Assembly: GCA_026708285.1 (NCBI GenBank)
Contig: JAPOVF010000022.1
Span: forward strand, 1 to 36,093
Reading direction: 5' to 3'
Length of the DNA: 36,093 nt
Source: Acidobacteriota bacterium
Lineage (GTDB): Bacteria; Acidobacteriota; Thermoanaerobaculia; Multivoradales; Multivoraceae
Shown: positions 7,677-16,020 of the stretch, piece by piece
Position numbering within the stretch: position 1 is the stretch's first letter
How the letters are laid out: each line of letters starts with the position of its first letter
Program-made: the position numbers and the translations under genes
Notes under the pieces: model-generated
Databases searched by the model: none
What the model was told of the DNA's origin: nothing
What the model saw: only the letters and a program-made list of their open reading frames with translations

Positions 7677-9257
7677 TCACGAACGACTACGCTTGGACGC
7701 CGCAAGATCGCGTGCAAGGCTCTCGCAGAGGCCAATAGAAGACAGACAGAACGCCGTCGCCATGAAGATCGAGACCGTTGCTTCCTCTCTGTGTTGGCCG
7801 AAGTCACCGATAGACTGAAGGTGATCGACCAGCAAGCACGTTGGCTTCGTGACGAACATTGCGGCTGGGTCGTTGTGCTCCGTGCCCGTAATGCGCCGCA
7901 AGATCTGGCATTGCCGCCCGCGACTACGCGGAAGTCGGCCTCTGTCATCAAACTGGACACCGGCGAACTTCCAGTCATCCGGCATTGACCGATCGTTCGG
8001 GAGTTCAGCTTCCCAGATCAGATCTAGCGCACGGCCCGCGATACTGCGGGCCCAGACCACAGAGTTCACAGGTTCGGGCTGCAAGTCGCGGATTGCACGC
8101 TCAACGAAGTCGCGCAGCTCAGGGTCCGCCCCGTCGACCTGAGTTAGGCGGAGTTCGAGAAGGTTGCGGATGTTCCCCTCAAAGCGCTCTGGGGCACCGA
8201 ACATCCGTCGCAGGTTCGCGACGCCCTCAGCCCGCTGCAGGGCGTATTGAGCCATCAGGCGGCAAGATGGCCGGATCTTCTTCCCAATAGCGCGGGCGAA
8301 ACCGCGACGCTCGAGATCGCGTCGCCTCTCGTCGGCGATCTCGCGCAGTGGCAAACCACTAGCTGCTATTGCCGCCAAGTCTGACTGGAGTTCAATCGAG
8401 CAATCATCCCAAAGCGCAGCAAGGAGCTCTCGGCGCTCTTCTATCGTTGCCTCTGCAGTGGCATCCACATCCGGCTTTGAGAGGGTCTGGCCCTGGCTGG
8501 CGGCGGCCAGCAAGCGCTCGGCCATCGCGACGGCCAGAACGGGAACCCCACCACTCCAGTTGCTGAGCTCCTTCACGGCAGACTTGTCGAGGCTCACACC
8601 CGTCACCTTGAAAGGCCGTAGGAAGCTGTCCCAGTCGTCGTCCTCGAAACAGCCCACCTGGAGCGGCGTGTCGTAGAAGATCTCCCAGAAGTCGGATGTC
8701 CGCGATTCCTCGGTCTTACAAAGCTCCCGAAGTCTGCCCCGGCTCCCTGTCACAAGCCTCAGGCTGGACTTCTGAGCGAGCGTCCGCATCTCGTCCCAGA
8801 GGTTCCGCGTGATGCCACTCCCCGCTAGAACGTGGTCGAACCCGTCCAAAACAGCTAGCAGACGTAACCTCTTCTTGGCCAGCTCATCAAAGACGAGAAG
8901 AAGAAGGTCGTGCAGCCCTTCCCCCTCCAGTTCGAGGTACTCGGCGCACTCAGGACGCACGACCTGGAGGGAATCCTTGATGCCTTCCGCAAAGCGTAGT
9001 CGAAACTCATCGTCTGTTCCCGGGGTGGCGTGCCGGAGGTCCAGGTACAGGGACGTGACGTAGTGCTCGCCGGGTGTCTTGAACTGTAAGGCTAGGTGAT
9101 TCAACAGGACCGACTTGCCGAACTGCGGAGGGCCCACCACGCACACATGGTCAGGTGTCGCTTTGACCAAATGGCGACAGAGCCCGTCGAACAGGCGCTG
9201 CCGTCCCAGCATCTCTGGTGCTTCAACACCGCGGACCTTGTAAGGGTCCTCACTCAT
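7677..9257 (-). CDS. STAND/AAA-type NTPase (526 aa)
   Basis: The N-terminus carries a Walker A motif GPPQFGKS (residues 42-49) after a GRQ-type lead-in (LGRQRLFDGL), a Walker B strand LLAVLDGFDHV (133-143) in the STAND style (DGxD), and a sensor-like strand RLVTGSRGR. The middle is helical. The C-terminal 80 residues, with TKPTCLLVDHLQSIGDFGQH, form a helical segment that loosely recalls HEPN-like ends but lacks an arginine in the RN...H position, so I do not call it a ribonuclease. ATG at 9257 has GGAGG about 10 bases upstream. It lies 102 bases after the pseudo-methylase fusion, probably in the same transcript, and just before the second sigma-54 promoter. It is probably a signalling ATPase partner in the defence block; its function is otherwise unknown. 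Confidence 0.8.
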   Translation of the reverse strand: MSEDPYKVRGVEAPEMLGRQRLFDGLCRHLVKATPDHVCVVGPPQFGKSVLLNHLALQFKTPGEHYVTSLYLDLRHATPGTDDEFRLRFAEGIKDSLQVVRPECAEYLELEGEGLHDLLLLVFDELAKKRLRLLAVLDGFDHVLAGSGITRNLWDEMRTLAQKSSLRLVTGSRGRLRELCKTEESRTSDFWEIFYDTPLQVGCFEDDDWDSFLRPFKVTGVSLDKSAVKELSNWSGGVPVLAVAMAERLLAAASQGQTLSKPDVDATAEATIEERRELLAALWDDCSIELQSDLAAIAASGLPLREIADERRRDLERRGFARAIGKKIRPSCRLMAQYALQRAEGVANLRRMFGAPERFEGNIRNLLELRLTQVDGADPELRDFVERAIRDLQPEPVNSVVWARSIAGRALDLIWEAELPNDRSMPDDWKFAGVQFDDRGRLPRSRGRQCQILRRITGTEHNDPAAMFVTKPTCLLVDHLQSIGDFGQHREEATVSIFMATAFCLSSIGLCESLARDLAASKRSRS

Positions 9258-9303
9258 CTCTACTCATCCTCCATCGTCGCGGGTGGCCCTCCCATCCGCG
9301 CCA

Positions 9304-9317
9304 ATCGCGTTCGCGAT
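9304..9317 (-). repeat. Short inverted repeat between the fusion gene and the NTPase gene
   Basis: ATCGCG-TT-CGCGAT is a perfect 6-base inverted repeat in the 102-base gap between the fusion gene and the NTPase gene. In RNA it would fold as a 5-base-pair hairpin with a 4-base loop. No T-run follows on the minus strand, so it is not an intrinsic terminator. It could be an RNA-processing or stabilising element, or chance in GC-rich DNA. Confidence 0.3.
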
Positions 9318-9359
9318 CAGTTTCTGTCCCACGCCCGCAGGTACCGTCAAGTCCCATGA

Positions 9360-12300
9360 TCAGCGACCCTCTAAGTCCTCGCTCTCCCGAACGGCCTTCT
9401 GCCGCTGGTCCTCCGAATCAACGTTCCGACCAATCCACCAAGCCATTAGTGGAATCGCGAGGGCATAAGCTGAGCCGCGCGTCGTGCCGCGCAACTCAAG
9501 AAGTTCTAGTTCGCGAAGGAACTCCAGATCCCGTCCGAATCGATCGCTGCGGGGCAGGACGATACCGTGCTCTTCGAGCTTCGTCTCCAGTAGGCCCAGG
9601 GTTATCGGGTCGGGTCCGACATCGAGCTGCTGACACAGAGACATAACAAATCGCCTACGCTCGGTTCCTGCGTAGTCCCAGAGCGTTCGGAAGTGCTCGT
9701 TGTCAACCACCATCTCCTTCGCCGCGGCGTCCACTGCCGCGACCGTGACGGTCCGCCGATTCGAGACGGCCGCACTCTCGAAAACCCGATTGCTCAAGGA
9801 CTGAATCAGGAAAGGTTGACGGGCACAAAGCTGGACCACGCGATCGGTTGCCTCTGGCACGTACGCAAGCCTGCCCTCGACAGGCCGCGTCACTAGCAGC
9901 CGCGCGTCCTCCAACGGGAGTTCACCTACCGGGACCCGGTGGCCGAAGCCGAACAGTGCAGACCAATACTCCTCCCTCAGCCGCTTGAGACGGCGGGAGC
10001 CGGTAATCACCGCGGACAGGCCCGTGTAGGTGTGGAGGAGATAACGGATGTTCTCGGGAACCTGAGGGCTCGTAACACCAGAGTCGATCCCCTCTTGGAG
10101 CTTGTCGAACTCGTCAAGCATCAGAAGGAGCCGGCGTGGGCGAGCCGCCTCCAGCACGGCTTGCAAGTACAGCTCGAACATCTCGAATGGACGATCCTCC
10201 GAGAAAGCCGCTGAAAGCCCTTTCAGGAACGCAACCTTGAACGGTTTGTCTGGGTCAGGGGAATCCACGCCGGGGAACCAGACTTCGATCCCAGCGTCGT
10301 GGACAGCCCACCCGATGTCACGAGCCATGAGCTTGAAGACTCCAGCCGTTGGCAGTCCTGGCTTGTTCTCATGGCCCTCACCGCCCTGGAAAGAGCAGTT
10401 CACCACGATCCAGCCCGGAAGGACACCAGGAGCTTGGAGGTGCCTGAGAATGGACGTCTTTCCCGTTCTTCGGTTGCCCTCCAAGAGGATGACGTTTGCT
10501 TGGTGACTAGTGGAGAGTTGACCCCGGATCTTGCCCACAATGGCACGGCGACCGAAGAACATCTCCGGGCGGTCGATCGGAGCGCCGACGATGTACGGAC
10601 TGGTCCCGAGATCAGCGCGCGGCGCGGCCTCCACTACAGAACGAACGTCCACAGCAAGCGACGCATCACCGTGCAGCCGTCGTCCGTCCAAGCGGTCCGC
10701 CCGCCACCGCAGTTGAAGGCCACACGGACCAAGCTCGGACTGGGCCGGAATCTGCCCAGCGAAGCTCACCGCCTGGCCCTCAGCGACGTACGCGGAAGAG
10801 CCGGACCCGATATCAGGAACTGTGGAGACGGACACGTTGCGCAAAGCGAGAGGCGACCGATTCTTGAGGCGTACTTGAACCTCACTCGACATACCGACTG
10901 CCACCACGTTCGGCTCAACGCCCGGCTGCAACTCCACCTCTCCCAGGAGGGACTCCAACTCCATGCGGACGAGTCGGGTAACACGATTCGTGAGGTCTCT
11001 TGCCGAGTCGAGCGCGGGCAGCGGCGACTCGCCGCAAGTCGAGTGCAACTGCTCGAGGCGAAGTCGTGCCCTGTCAAGGATCGCAAAGCGTCCGGGTCCT
11101 GGTGGTACCTCCCCCAAGTCCCGGAGGGTCCCCAAGGCTTCAGAGAACTTCATCAACCAGACCGCAAGATCCGCAACAGAGTGGCTTTCCGAGTGCGCCA
11201 TCTGATTCCGAAGCATTCCAACCGAACCTGCCACCCGCTCTAGGACGGCTACCGGGTCCGCGGGCTGGCGTGATCCTCGCAACTCCTGCACTTCCGACGA
11301 TTCGTCGAGCCACGCGAGGATCGGATCTTCACCAGTATCGGTCAAGACGGTGAGTAGGGCAGCAAGCGAGTGATCTCTTTCCCCAGCAACCTGGCGGCAG
11401 ACCCGCTCTTGAAGCGGTAGCGCCGGCACAGGAATCGGCACATGGCGCAAGGCCCGCACGGAAAGGTGCTGAATGACTGATCCTCGCGCATGACCGTGTA
11501 GCCACTCTTGATACGTGTCTGAGTTCAGAATCCACTTGAGAAATTCTGGGGAGATATGCCCGGTGGGACGTAGAACCACGAGACTCTTGGCGGGCACGGC
11601 GCCCACGGTACCCGTCGACTCGCACACGACGCCGAGCTTGCCGATCGTGCCTGAGGTTGTAAGGACAACGTCCCCGGCACGAAGGCGCTGCGTTGCCCTG
11701 ACGCGCGTCGCCCCCTCCTTGGTCAGGAAGAGCGATGGCCTTCTTGCGCCGACTTCGTTCACGTCCCCTACACGCAAGAGACCAGAAAACACTGAGGGAT
11801 CGTCGCCATCGGCTGTCGTCACTGCCCGACGGTACGAAACGCCAGCGAACACTTCTGTAACTTCTCCCAGTGGTCGAACAGGAATCTCAGCGTCCACCTC
11901 AGCCAAGGCCGCAAGGGAACGACCCAGAGCCTCTTCCCCTGTTCGCTTCGCGACCAACTCCCAGTCCCTGGTCGCGAGATGCTCGACAGCTGTCTCCCAG
12001 AGAGTCCCGTTTGACGTTCCGTGCTTGAACTTCGCCGCAACACTCCGAGCCACCGCGAGGGCGTTCTCGCGACCCCGTGCGTCGTCCGGACCGAAAGTAG
12101 GCCACTCGTCCACCTGTAAGAACCGGACCACTTCACCGGCTCGCTCTCGTCGGAAGAAAACCAAGCTCGTCTTGATGCCGGTGTATGGCCGAAACGCACC
12201 GGCCGGAAGCGACACCACCCCTTCGACGCAGTACTCGCTCACCAGCGCCTTGCGGACCATGCGGTCCGCACCGATCCTGAAGAGCGCTGCTTCCGGCAGA

Positions 12301-13295
12301 GCGATGACCGCGCGACCCCCTCGCCGAAGCGAGGCCATCACATGCTGGAGAAAGAGCGTCTCGACGTTCGTAGCTGGCACTGGGAACTGGGCCGCAACCT
12401 CAGGTTTTAGGCGCCCTCCCCAAGGGGGAACCGCGAGGATGCAGTCGAATCCTTCGACGGACGGATCCTTAGCCAAGGGACGTTCCAAGGCATCACCAAA
12501 CTCAAGTCCCGGATGCTCGATGCCCGCCAACACAACACGAGCTAAGCCAACGACATACGCGTCAGGGTTGATCTCCACCCCGAACACACTTCGTTGCTGG
12601 ACATCGGCCCAGACCTTGTGCGGCATCTGCAGCGCCTGCTCACAGAGACTGCCTGCTGCTCTTGCGAGCAATCCGCCACTGCCAAAGCACGGATCATAGA
12701 CCCGTTCCCCCGGATTCGGCTTCAGCAGCTCCACCATGAGTTCGACCACAGCCAGAGGGGTCTTGTGATCGCTGTACCCCACTCCACTCGCGTGCTCCAC
12801 TACGACCTCTAGATCCTCTCCAGCCGCCCTCCGACCCCTACTGGTCTCCAGCTCGTACTCACCGCTCCACCGAATGAGCGTCTCCATCTCCGTCGGCGAT
12901 CCGTGCGCCAGCGTCTCGACGACAGGAGCCAGCCGCCGCAAAGCCTGACCGGGTACCCCCGAAGGTGCGTTCTGAAGCCCGGGGAGGACTTCGCGTCGGA
13001 CGAACTCCACTAACCCTTCACCCCGAAGCTCGCTCCAACGCGTCCAGTGCCTATCTCGAGCCAGTGCACGCGTGTAGGCACGGCCCTCGAAACCGGCCAC
13101 AGCCTCTTGCTCCGCATCCATGTGCTCTGCCCAACGAAGAAGAAGCAACGCTGCCAGCGGAGCTACTACCGAGTCCAACGAACGAACGGCGGAGTGGTTG
13201 CGCAGCTCGTCGAGACGGGTCCACAGGTTAACGCCCCGAGCCGTGCGTTCCGTCGGCCTCGTGCGCCCCTCGTCTCCACCCTGGTGGTCATGCAT
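9360..13295 (-). CDS. Fusion: pseudo-HsdM methyltransferase, single HsdS-type TRD, beta domain, STAND NTPase
   Basis: The 1311-residue protein (start ATG 13295) begins with an HsdM-like helical N-terminus and N6-adenine methyltransferase core: motif I VYDPCFGSGG (residues 199-208), FGVEINPDAYVVGLAR, and motif IV region CILAVPPWGG. The catalytic N/D/S-PP-Y/F/W is VPPW (V289), so methyl transfer should fail. Residues about 470-640 form one HsdS-type target-recognition domain ending in VPIPVPALPLQER. A beta-rich Ig-like stretch follows (about 790-885). The C-terminus is an NTPase with Walker A GNRRTGKT (940-947), Walker B LLLMLDEFDK (1056-1065) and ITGSRRLK. The frame is open upstream to 13382, but ATG 13295 overlaps the hsdS stop (ATGCATGA) and follows a G-run ribosome-binding site. 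Likely a DNA-sensing regulator or effector of the block; the sensing role is inference. Confidence 0.88.
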   Translation of the reverse strand: MHDHQGGDEGRTRPTERTARGVNLWTRLDELRNHSAVRSLDSVVAPLAALLLLRWAEHMDAEQEAVAGFEGRAYTRALARDRHWTRWSELRGEGLVEFVRREVLPGLQNAPSGVPGQALRRLAPVVETLAHGSPTEMETLIRWSGEYELETSRGRRAAGEDLEVVVEHASGVGYSDHKTPLAVVELMVELLKPNPGERVYDPCFGSGGLLARAAGSLCEQALQMPHKVWADVQQRSVFGVEINPDAYVVGLARVVLAGIEHPGLEFGDALERPLAKDPSVEGFDCILAVPPWGGRLKPEVAAQFPVPATNVETLFLQHVMASLRRGGRAVIALPEAALFRIGADRMVRKALVSEYCVEGVVSLPAGAFRPYTGIKTSLVFFRRERAGEVVRFLQVDEWPTFGPDDARGRENALAVARSVAAKFKHGTSNGTLWETAVEHLATRDWELVAKRTGEEALGRSLAALAEVDAEIPVRPLGEVTEVFAGVSYRRAVTTADGDDPSVFSGLLRVGDVNEVGARRPSLFLTKEGATRVRATQRLRAGDVVLTTSGTIGKLGVVCESTGTVGAVPAKSLVVLRPTGHISPEFLKWILNSDTYQEWLHGHARGSVIQHLSVRALRHVPIPVPALPLQERVCRQVAGERDHSLAALLTVLTDTGEDPILAWLDESSEVQELRGSRQPADPVAVLERVAGSVGMLRNQMAHSESHSVADLAVWLMKFSEALGTLRDLGEVPPGPGRFAILDRARLRLEQLHSTCGESPLPALDSARDLTNRVTRLVRMELESLLGEVELQPGVEPNVVAVGMSSEVQVRLKNRSPLALRNVSVSTVPDIGSGSSAYVAEGQAVSFAGQIPAQSELGPCGLQLRWRADRLDGRRLHGDASLAVDVRSVVEAAPRADLGTSPYIVGAPIDRPEMFFGRRAIVGKIRGQLSTSHQANVILLEGNRRTGKTSILRHLQAPGVLPGWIVVNCSFQGGEGHENKPGLPTAGVFKLMARDIGWAVHDAGIEVWFPGVDSPDPDKPFKVAFLKGLSAAFSEDRPFEMFELYLQAVLEAARPRRLLLMLDEFDKLQEGIDSGVTSPQVPENIRYLLHTYTGLSAVITGSRRLKRLREEYWSALFGFGHRVPVGELPLEDARLLVTRPVEGRLAYVPEATDRVVQLCARQPFLIQSLSNRVFESAAVSNRRTVTVAAVDAAAKEMVVDNEHFRTLWDYAGTERRRFVMSLCQQLDVGPDPITLGLLETKLEEHGIVLPRSDRFGRDLEFLRELELLELRGTTRGSAYALAIPLMAWWIGRNVDSEDQRQKAVRESEDLEGR

Positions 13296-14484
13296 GGAGT
13301 CCCCCCCCAAGAACTCGTTCCAGGACTGACCCAGGAAGGCCCTTGATCGACTCCATGCTGAGGTCAGAGCGAATTCTGTCACTAGCTGTCTTCGCTTCCC
13401 GCAGTCGTTCGACGAGCGATTGCTGCTCGGCGACCGAAGGCAGTGGTAGCTCCATTCTCCGAATTTGTCTTGCGTTGACGTTCACCATCCCGATGGCTCT
13501 ACGGGCCGACCGGTGCACAAACCGTCGACCGATCCGGCTGTTGATGACGGCCGTCACATACTCCGGAAGCGCCCTGCTACGGTCCACTTCAAGTCGGATC
13601 AGGTACGACGCAAACACCCAATCGCCGCCGAGACCTGTAAAGGTCGCGGCCTTTCCTACCAACGCTAACGAGTTTGTGCGATTGAAGAGGATGTCTCCAT
13701 CGCTCAAGATGTACTTCTTGATCTCCCGCACGGGCAGCCGGATGTGCTTCAAATCGGCCAGGTCCAGGTGTCCGTCCCGGATGTTCCCCATACGCAGAAT
13801 CGGAACTCCCTCCCGACTTGTGTTGGCCCTGGACGACGTCCCGTATTGGGTGCGCAGAAGGATCCGCGCGAGAGGAACGACCGGAGTGTTCTTCGTCCGC
13901 CTCACATGACCGGAGACGAAGTCAGCGAAGACGGCTCCTTCCAATGAAGACGCCTGCCTCAGTGACTCGCTGCGCAGCTTCCGGATCTCTTCAACTCGCT
14001 CGAGGCACTCACCAATGACGTCGACGATCGTGCGCTGCACTGTCAGTGGAGGCACTGGAAGCCCAATGCGTTCTAGCTTCTTCTTCGTGATATGACGTAG
14101 TCCCACACCCCCATGAGAAAGTGAGATCATCTCGTCCAACCGGGAGTTCAGAGCGTGGGCAAAGAACTCCTTGAGCATTCTGTCCGTGTCGACCGTGACC
14201 CTGAAAATGTGCTGGTTAAGAACGGCTCGTCCCCTGCTCCAGACGAAGCACCCAAAGGAGGTGCCGGGAGTACCCGACCAAGAAAGAAGTACGTCCCCAC
14301 TATCGATGAGGTGTTTCTCGTCAACGTTTCCGTTAAAGAAGTTGAATGGCCTAGTTTCGTCGTTGAGGTTCTGGATACGAACGATTGGAAGGCCCTGCGA
14401 CGACCAATCGGACGGCCTGAAGGCCCGCCCGTTCACCAGCCGGCACAGCGATCCGACCCTCTCCACTTGCCAGCACGCTCTCAC
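13288..14484 (-). CDS. hsdS: Type I restriction-modification specificity subunit HsdS
   Basis: This 398-residue protein has two target-recognition domains, each followed by a helical conserved region. The first (about 1-150) ends in ERIGLPVPPLTVQRTIVDVI and the second (about 200-365) in RRMELPLPSVAEQQSLVERL, the usual HsdS half-site organisation for a bipartite DNA target. It directs the HsdM/HsdR complex to its sequence; the target itself cannot be predicted. Translation starts at GTG 14484, overlapping the hsdM stop (GTGA), so it is translationally coupled. Its own stop overlaps the ATG of the pseudo-methylase fusion. Base composition dips here (43% GC at 14281-14340). Confidence 0.93.
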   Translation of the reverse strand: MRACWQVERVGSLCRLVNGRAFRPSDWSSQGLPIVRIQNLNDETRPFNFFNGNVDEKHLIDSGDVLLSWSGTPGTSFGCFVWSRGRAVLNQHIFRVTVDTDRMLKEFFAHALNSRLDEMISLSHGGVGLRHITKKKLERIGLPVPPLTVQRTIVDVIGECLERVEEIRKLRSESLRQASSLEGAVFADFVSGHVRRTKNTPVVPLARILLRTQYGTSSRANTSREGVPILRMGNIRDGHLDLADLKHIRLPVREIKKYILSDGDILFNRTNSLALVGKAATFTGLGGDWVFASYLIRLEVDRSRALPEYVTAVINSRIGRRFVHRSARRAIGMVNVNARQIRRMELPLPSVAEQQSLVERLREAKTASDRIRSDLSMESIKGLPGSVLERVLGGGLHA

Positions 14485-16010
14485 CCGGACGGCTCCAAGA
14501 GATCTTCAAGCTCCTTGAGAAGCTCGAGCACCCTCTCCTCCTTGGCCTTCATCGACTGCACCAACTCCAGCGCGGGCATATGATCAATACCCACTTCCTC
14601 GCCGGGGTTCTTCGCGGAGAGATCCCAGTCCTGGTCAGCGATCTGGGTGATGGTAACCTCCCAAGAGTTCTCGCCGCCCGCCCGCGCCTTCCACTTGGTC
14701 AAGAAGTCAGGTATCTGGCTCCCCTCGATCGGTCGCCGTGTCGACTTCAGGTCAAAACCATCGTTGGTGAGCTCGTAGTACCAAACGCTCTCTGTTCCCC
14801 GTTCGTCTTCGTGCCGCTTGAGGAAGAGAACATTCGTCTTAACGCCCGTGTAAGGGAGGAAACAGCCGGACGGCAGAGAGAGGATTGTATGGACGTCGAA
14901 CTCTCGCAGAAGTCGCCTGCGGACCTTGGCATCGGGTCCCCCCCGGAACAGAACCCCTTCCGGGACGATCACAGCGGCGCGGCCCCCTTTCGCGAGGTTT
15001 GCCATGATGTGCTGGAGGAACAGGATCTCGGTCGATCCCGAGCGCACAGTGAAGTTCGACTGGAGTTCGCGGGCCATCTTCCCGCCGTAGGGAGGGTTGC
15101 AGAGAATCACGTCGTAGCGGTCCCTTTCGGTCACGTTGTTCGAGTGAAGCTCCAGCGTGTTGCCCAGCTCGAGACTCGCTCCCTCGATGCCGTGGAGAAG
15201 CATGTTCATTGTGCCGAGAAGGTAGGTCAACGCCTTGTTCTCGATCCCCCAAAAGGTCCTATGCTGAAGCCGGTCCAGGTCGCGACCGCTGAGCGTTCCC
15301 GCAGCGTTTCGGACGTGCTCTGCTGCCTCGGCCAGGAAGCCCGCTGTGCCGAAGCACGGATCGTAGACGCGCTCCCCGATCTTCGGCCGAACCACGTCGA
15401 CCATGCACCTAATGATGTGGCGTTGGGTGTAGAACTCCCCCGCGTAGCCAGCGGAGTCGGCAGCCACGTCCTTGAGTAGACCTTCGTAGATCTCAGAGAG
15501 AACTATGACGTCGGTGGCTTCGCCGAAGTGGAGCCGATTCACCTGTTGCACCACACGGGCAAAGCTCACGCCCCGACGGGAGTGGTTGCGGACCGTGGAG
15601 AAGATCCGGCGGAAGCGCTCGGCCACTGCCTCACTCGCGAACTGCTGCGTGTCTTCGGTCTGACCGAAGGCCCTGAGGTGAGGCCAGAGTCTGCCATCGA
15701 CGAACTCCAACATCTGGGCAGGCCGGTTCGCCATCGAAGACCAACTTGCCCACCGGTAGTCGCCGTCGAGCCGCCGCCGGTACGGCGTACCGTCAAATGA
15801 GGCCTCCTCCTCACGCCGGCTCTCCATCTCATCGAAAGCCTTGAGAAAAAAGAGCCACGCGAGTTGCTCTACATAGTCACGCGCGTCGACGCCGTCTGCG
15901 CGAAGCTGATCGCAAGCGCTGCTGACAGCCTGCTGCACATCCTGCCGCCGGTGGTCGTCGGCCGCGTTCAACACGCCGTCGCGCCCGCTCTTTGCCGTTG
16001 CTTGCGTCAT
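14481..16010 (-). CDS. hsdM: Type I restriction-modification methyltransferase subunit HsdM
   Basis: This 509-residue N6-adenine methyltransferase has the HsdM N-terminal helical domain (residues about 25-150), SAM-binding motif I VYDPCFGTAG (215-224) and catalytic motif IV NPPY (305-308), all intact. It methylates adenine in the sequence selected by HsdS, protecting host DNA, and forms the M2S core of the restriction complex. ATG at 16010 lies 10 bases after the hsdR stop, and its own stop overlaps the hsdS start. This intact motif contrasts with VPPW in the fusion protein two genes downstream. Confidence 0.95.
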   Translation of the reverse strand: MTQATAKSGRDGVLNAADDHRRQDVQQAVSSACDQLRADGVDARDYVEQLAWLFFLKAFDEMESRREEEASFDGTPYRRRLDGDYRWASWSSMANRPAQMLEFVDGRLWPHLRAFGQTEDTQQFASEAVAERFRRIFSTVRNHSRRGVSFARVVQQVNRLHFGEATDVIVLSEIYEGLLKDVAADSAGYAGEFYTQRHIIRCMVDVVRPKIGERVYDPCFGTAGFLAEAAEHVRNAAGTLSGRDLDRLQHRTFWGIENKALTYLLGTMNMLLHGIEGASLELGNTLELHSNNVTERDRYDVILCNPPYGGKMARELQSNFTVRSGSTEILFLQHIMANLAKGGRAAVIVPEGVLFRGGPDAKVRRRLLREFDVHTILSLPSGCFLPYTGVKTNVLFLKRHEDERGTESVWYYELTNDGFDLKSTRRPIEGSQIPDFLTKWKARAGGENSWEVTITQIADQDWDLSAKNPGEEVGIDHMPALELVQSMKAKEERVLELLKELEDLLEPSG

Positions 16011-16020
16011 CCCGGGTCGC

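Noticed and set aside
7702-7717. TTGCAC...TTGC resembling another sigma-54 promoter
   Set aside because: Spacing between the boxes is one base too long and the -24 box deviates; it lies inside the NTPase coding region.
13296-13382. Longer N-terminus for the pseudo-methylase fusion
   Set aside because: It overlaps hsdS coding sequence; the ATG at 13295 has a ribosome-binding site and the typical stop-start overlap.
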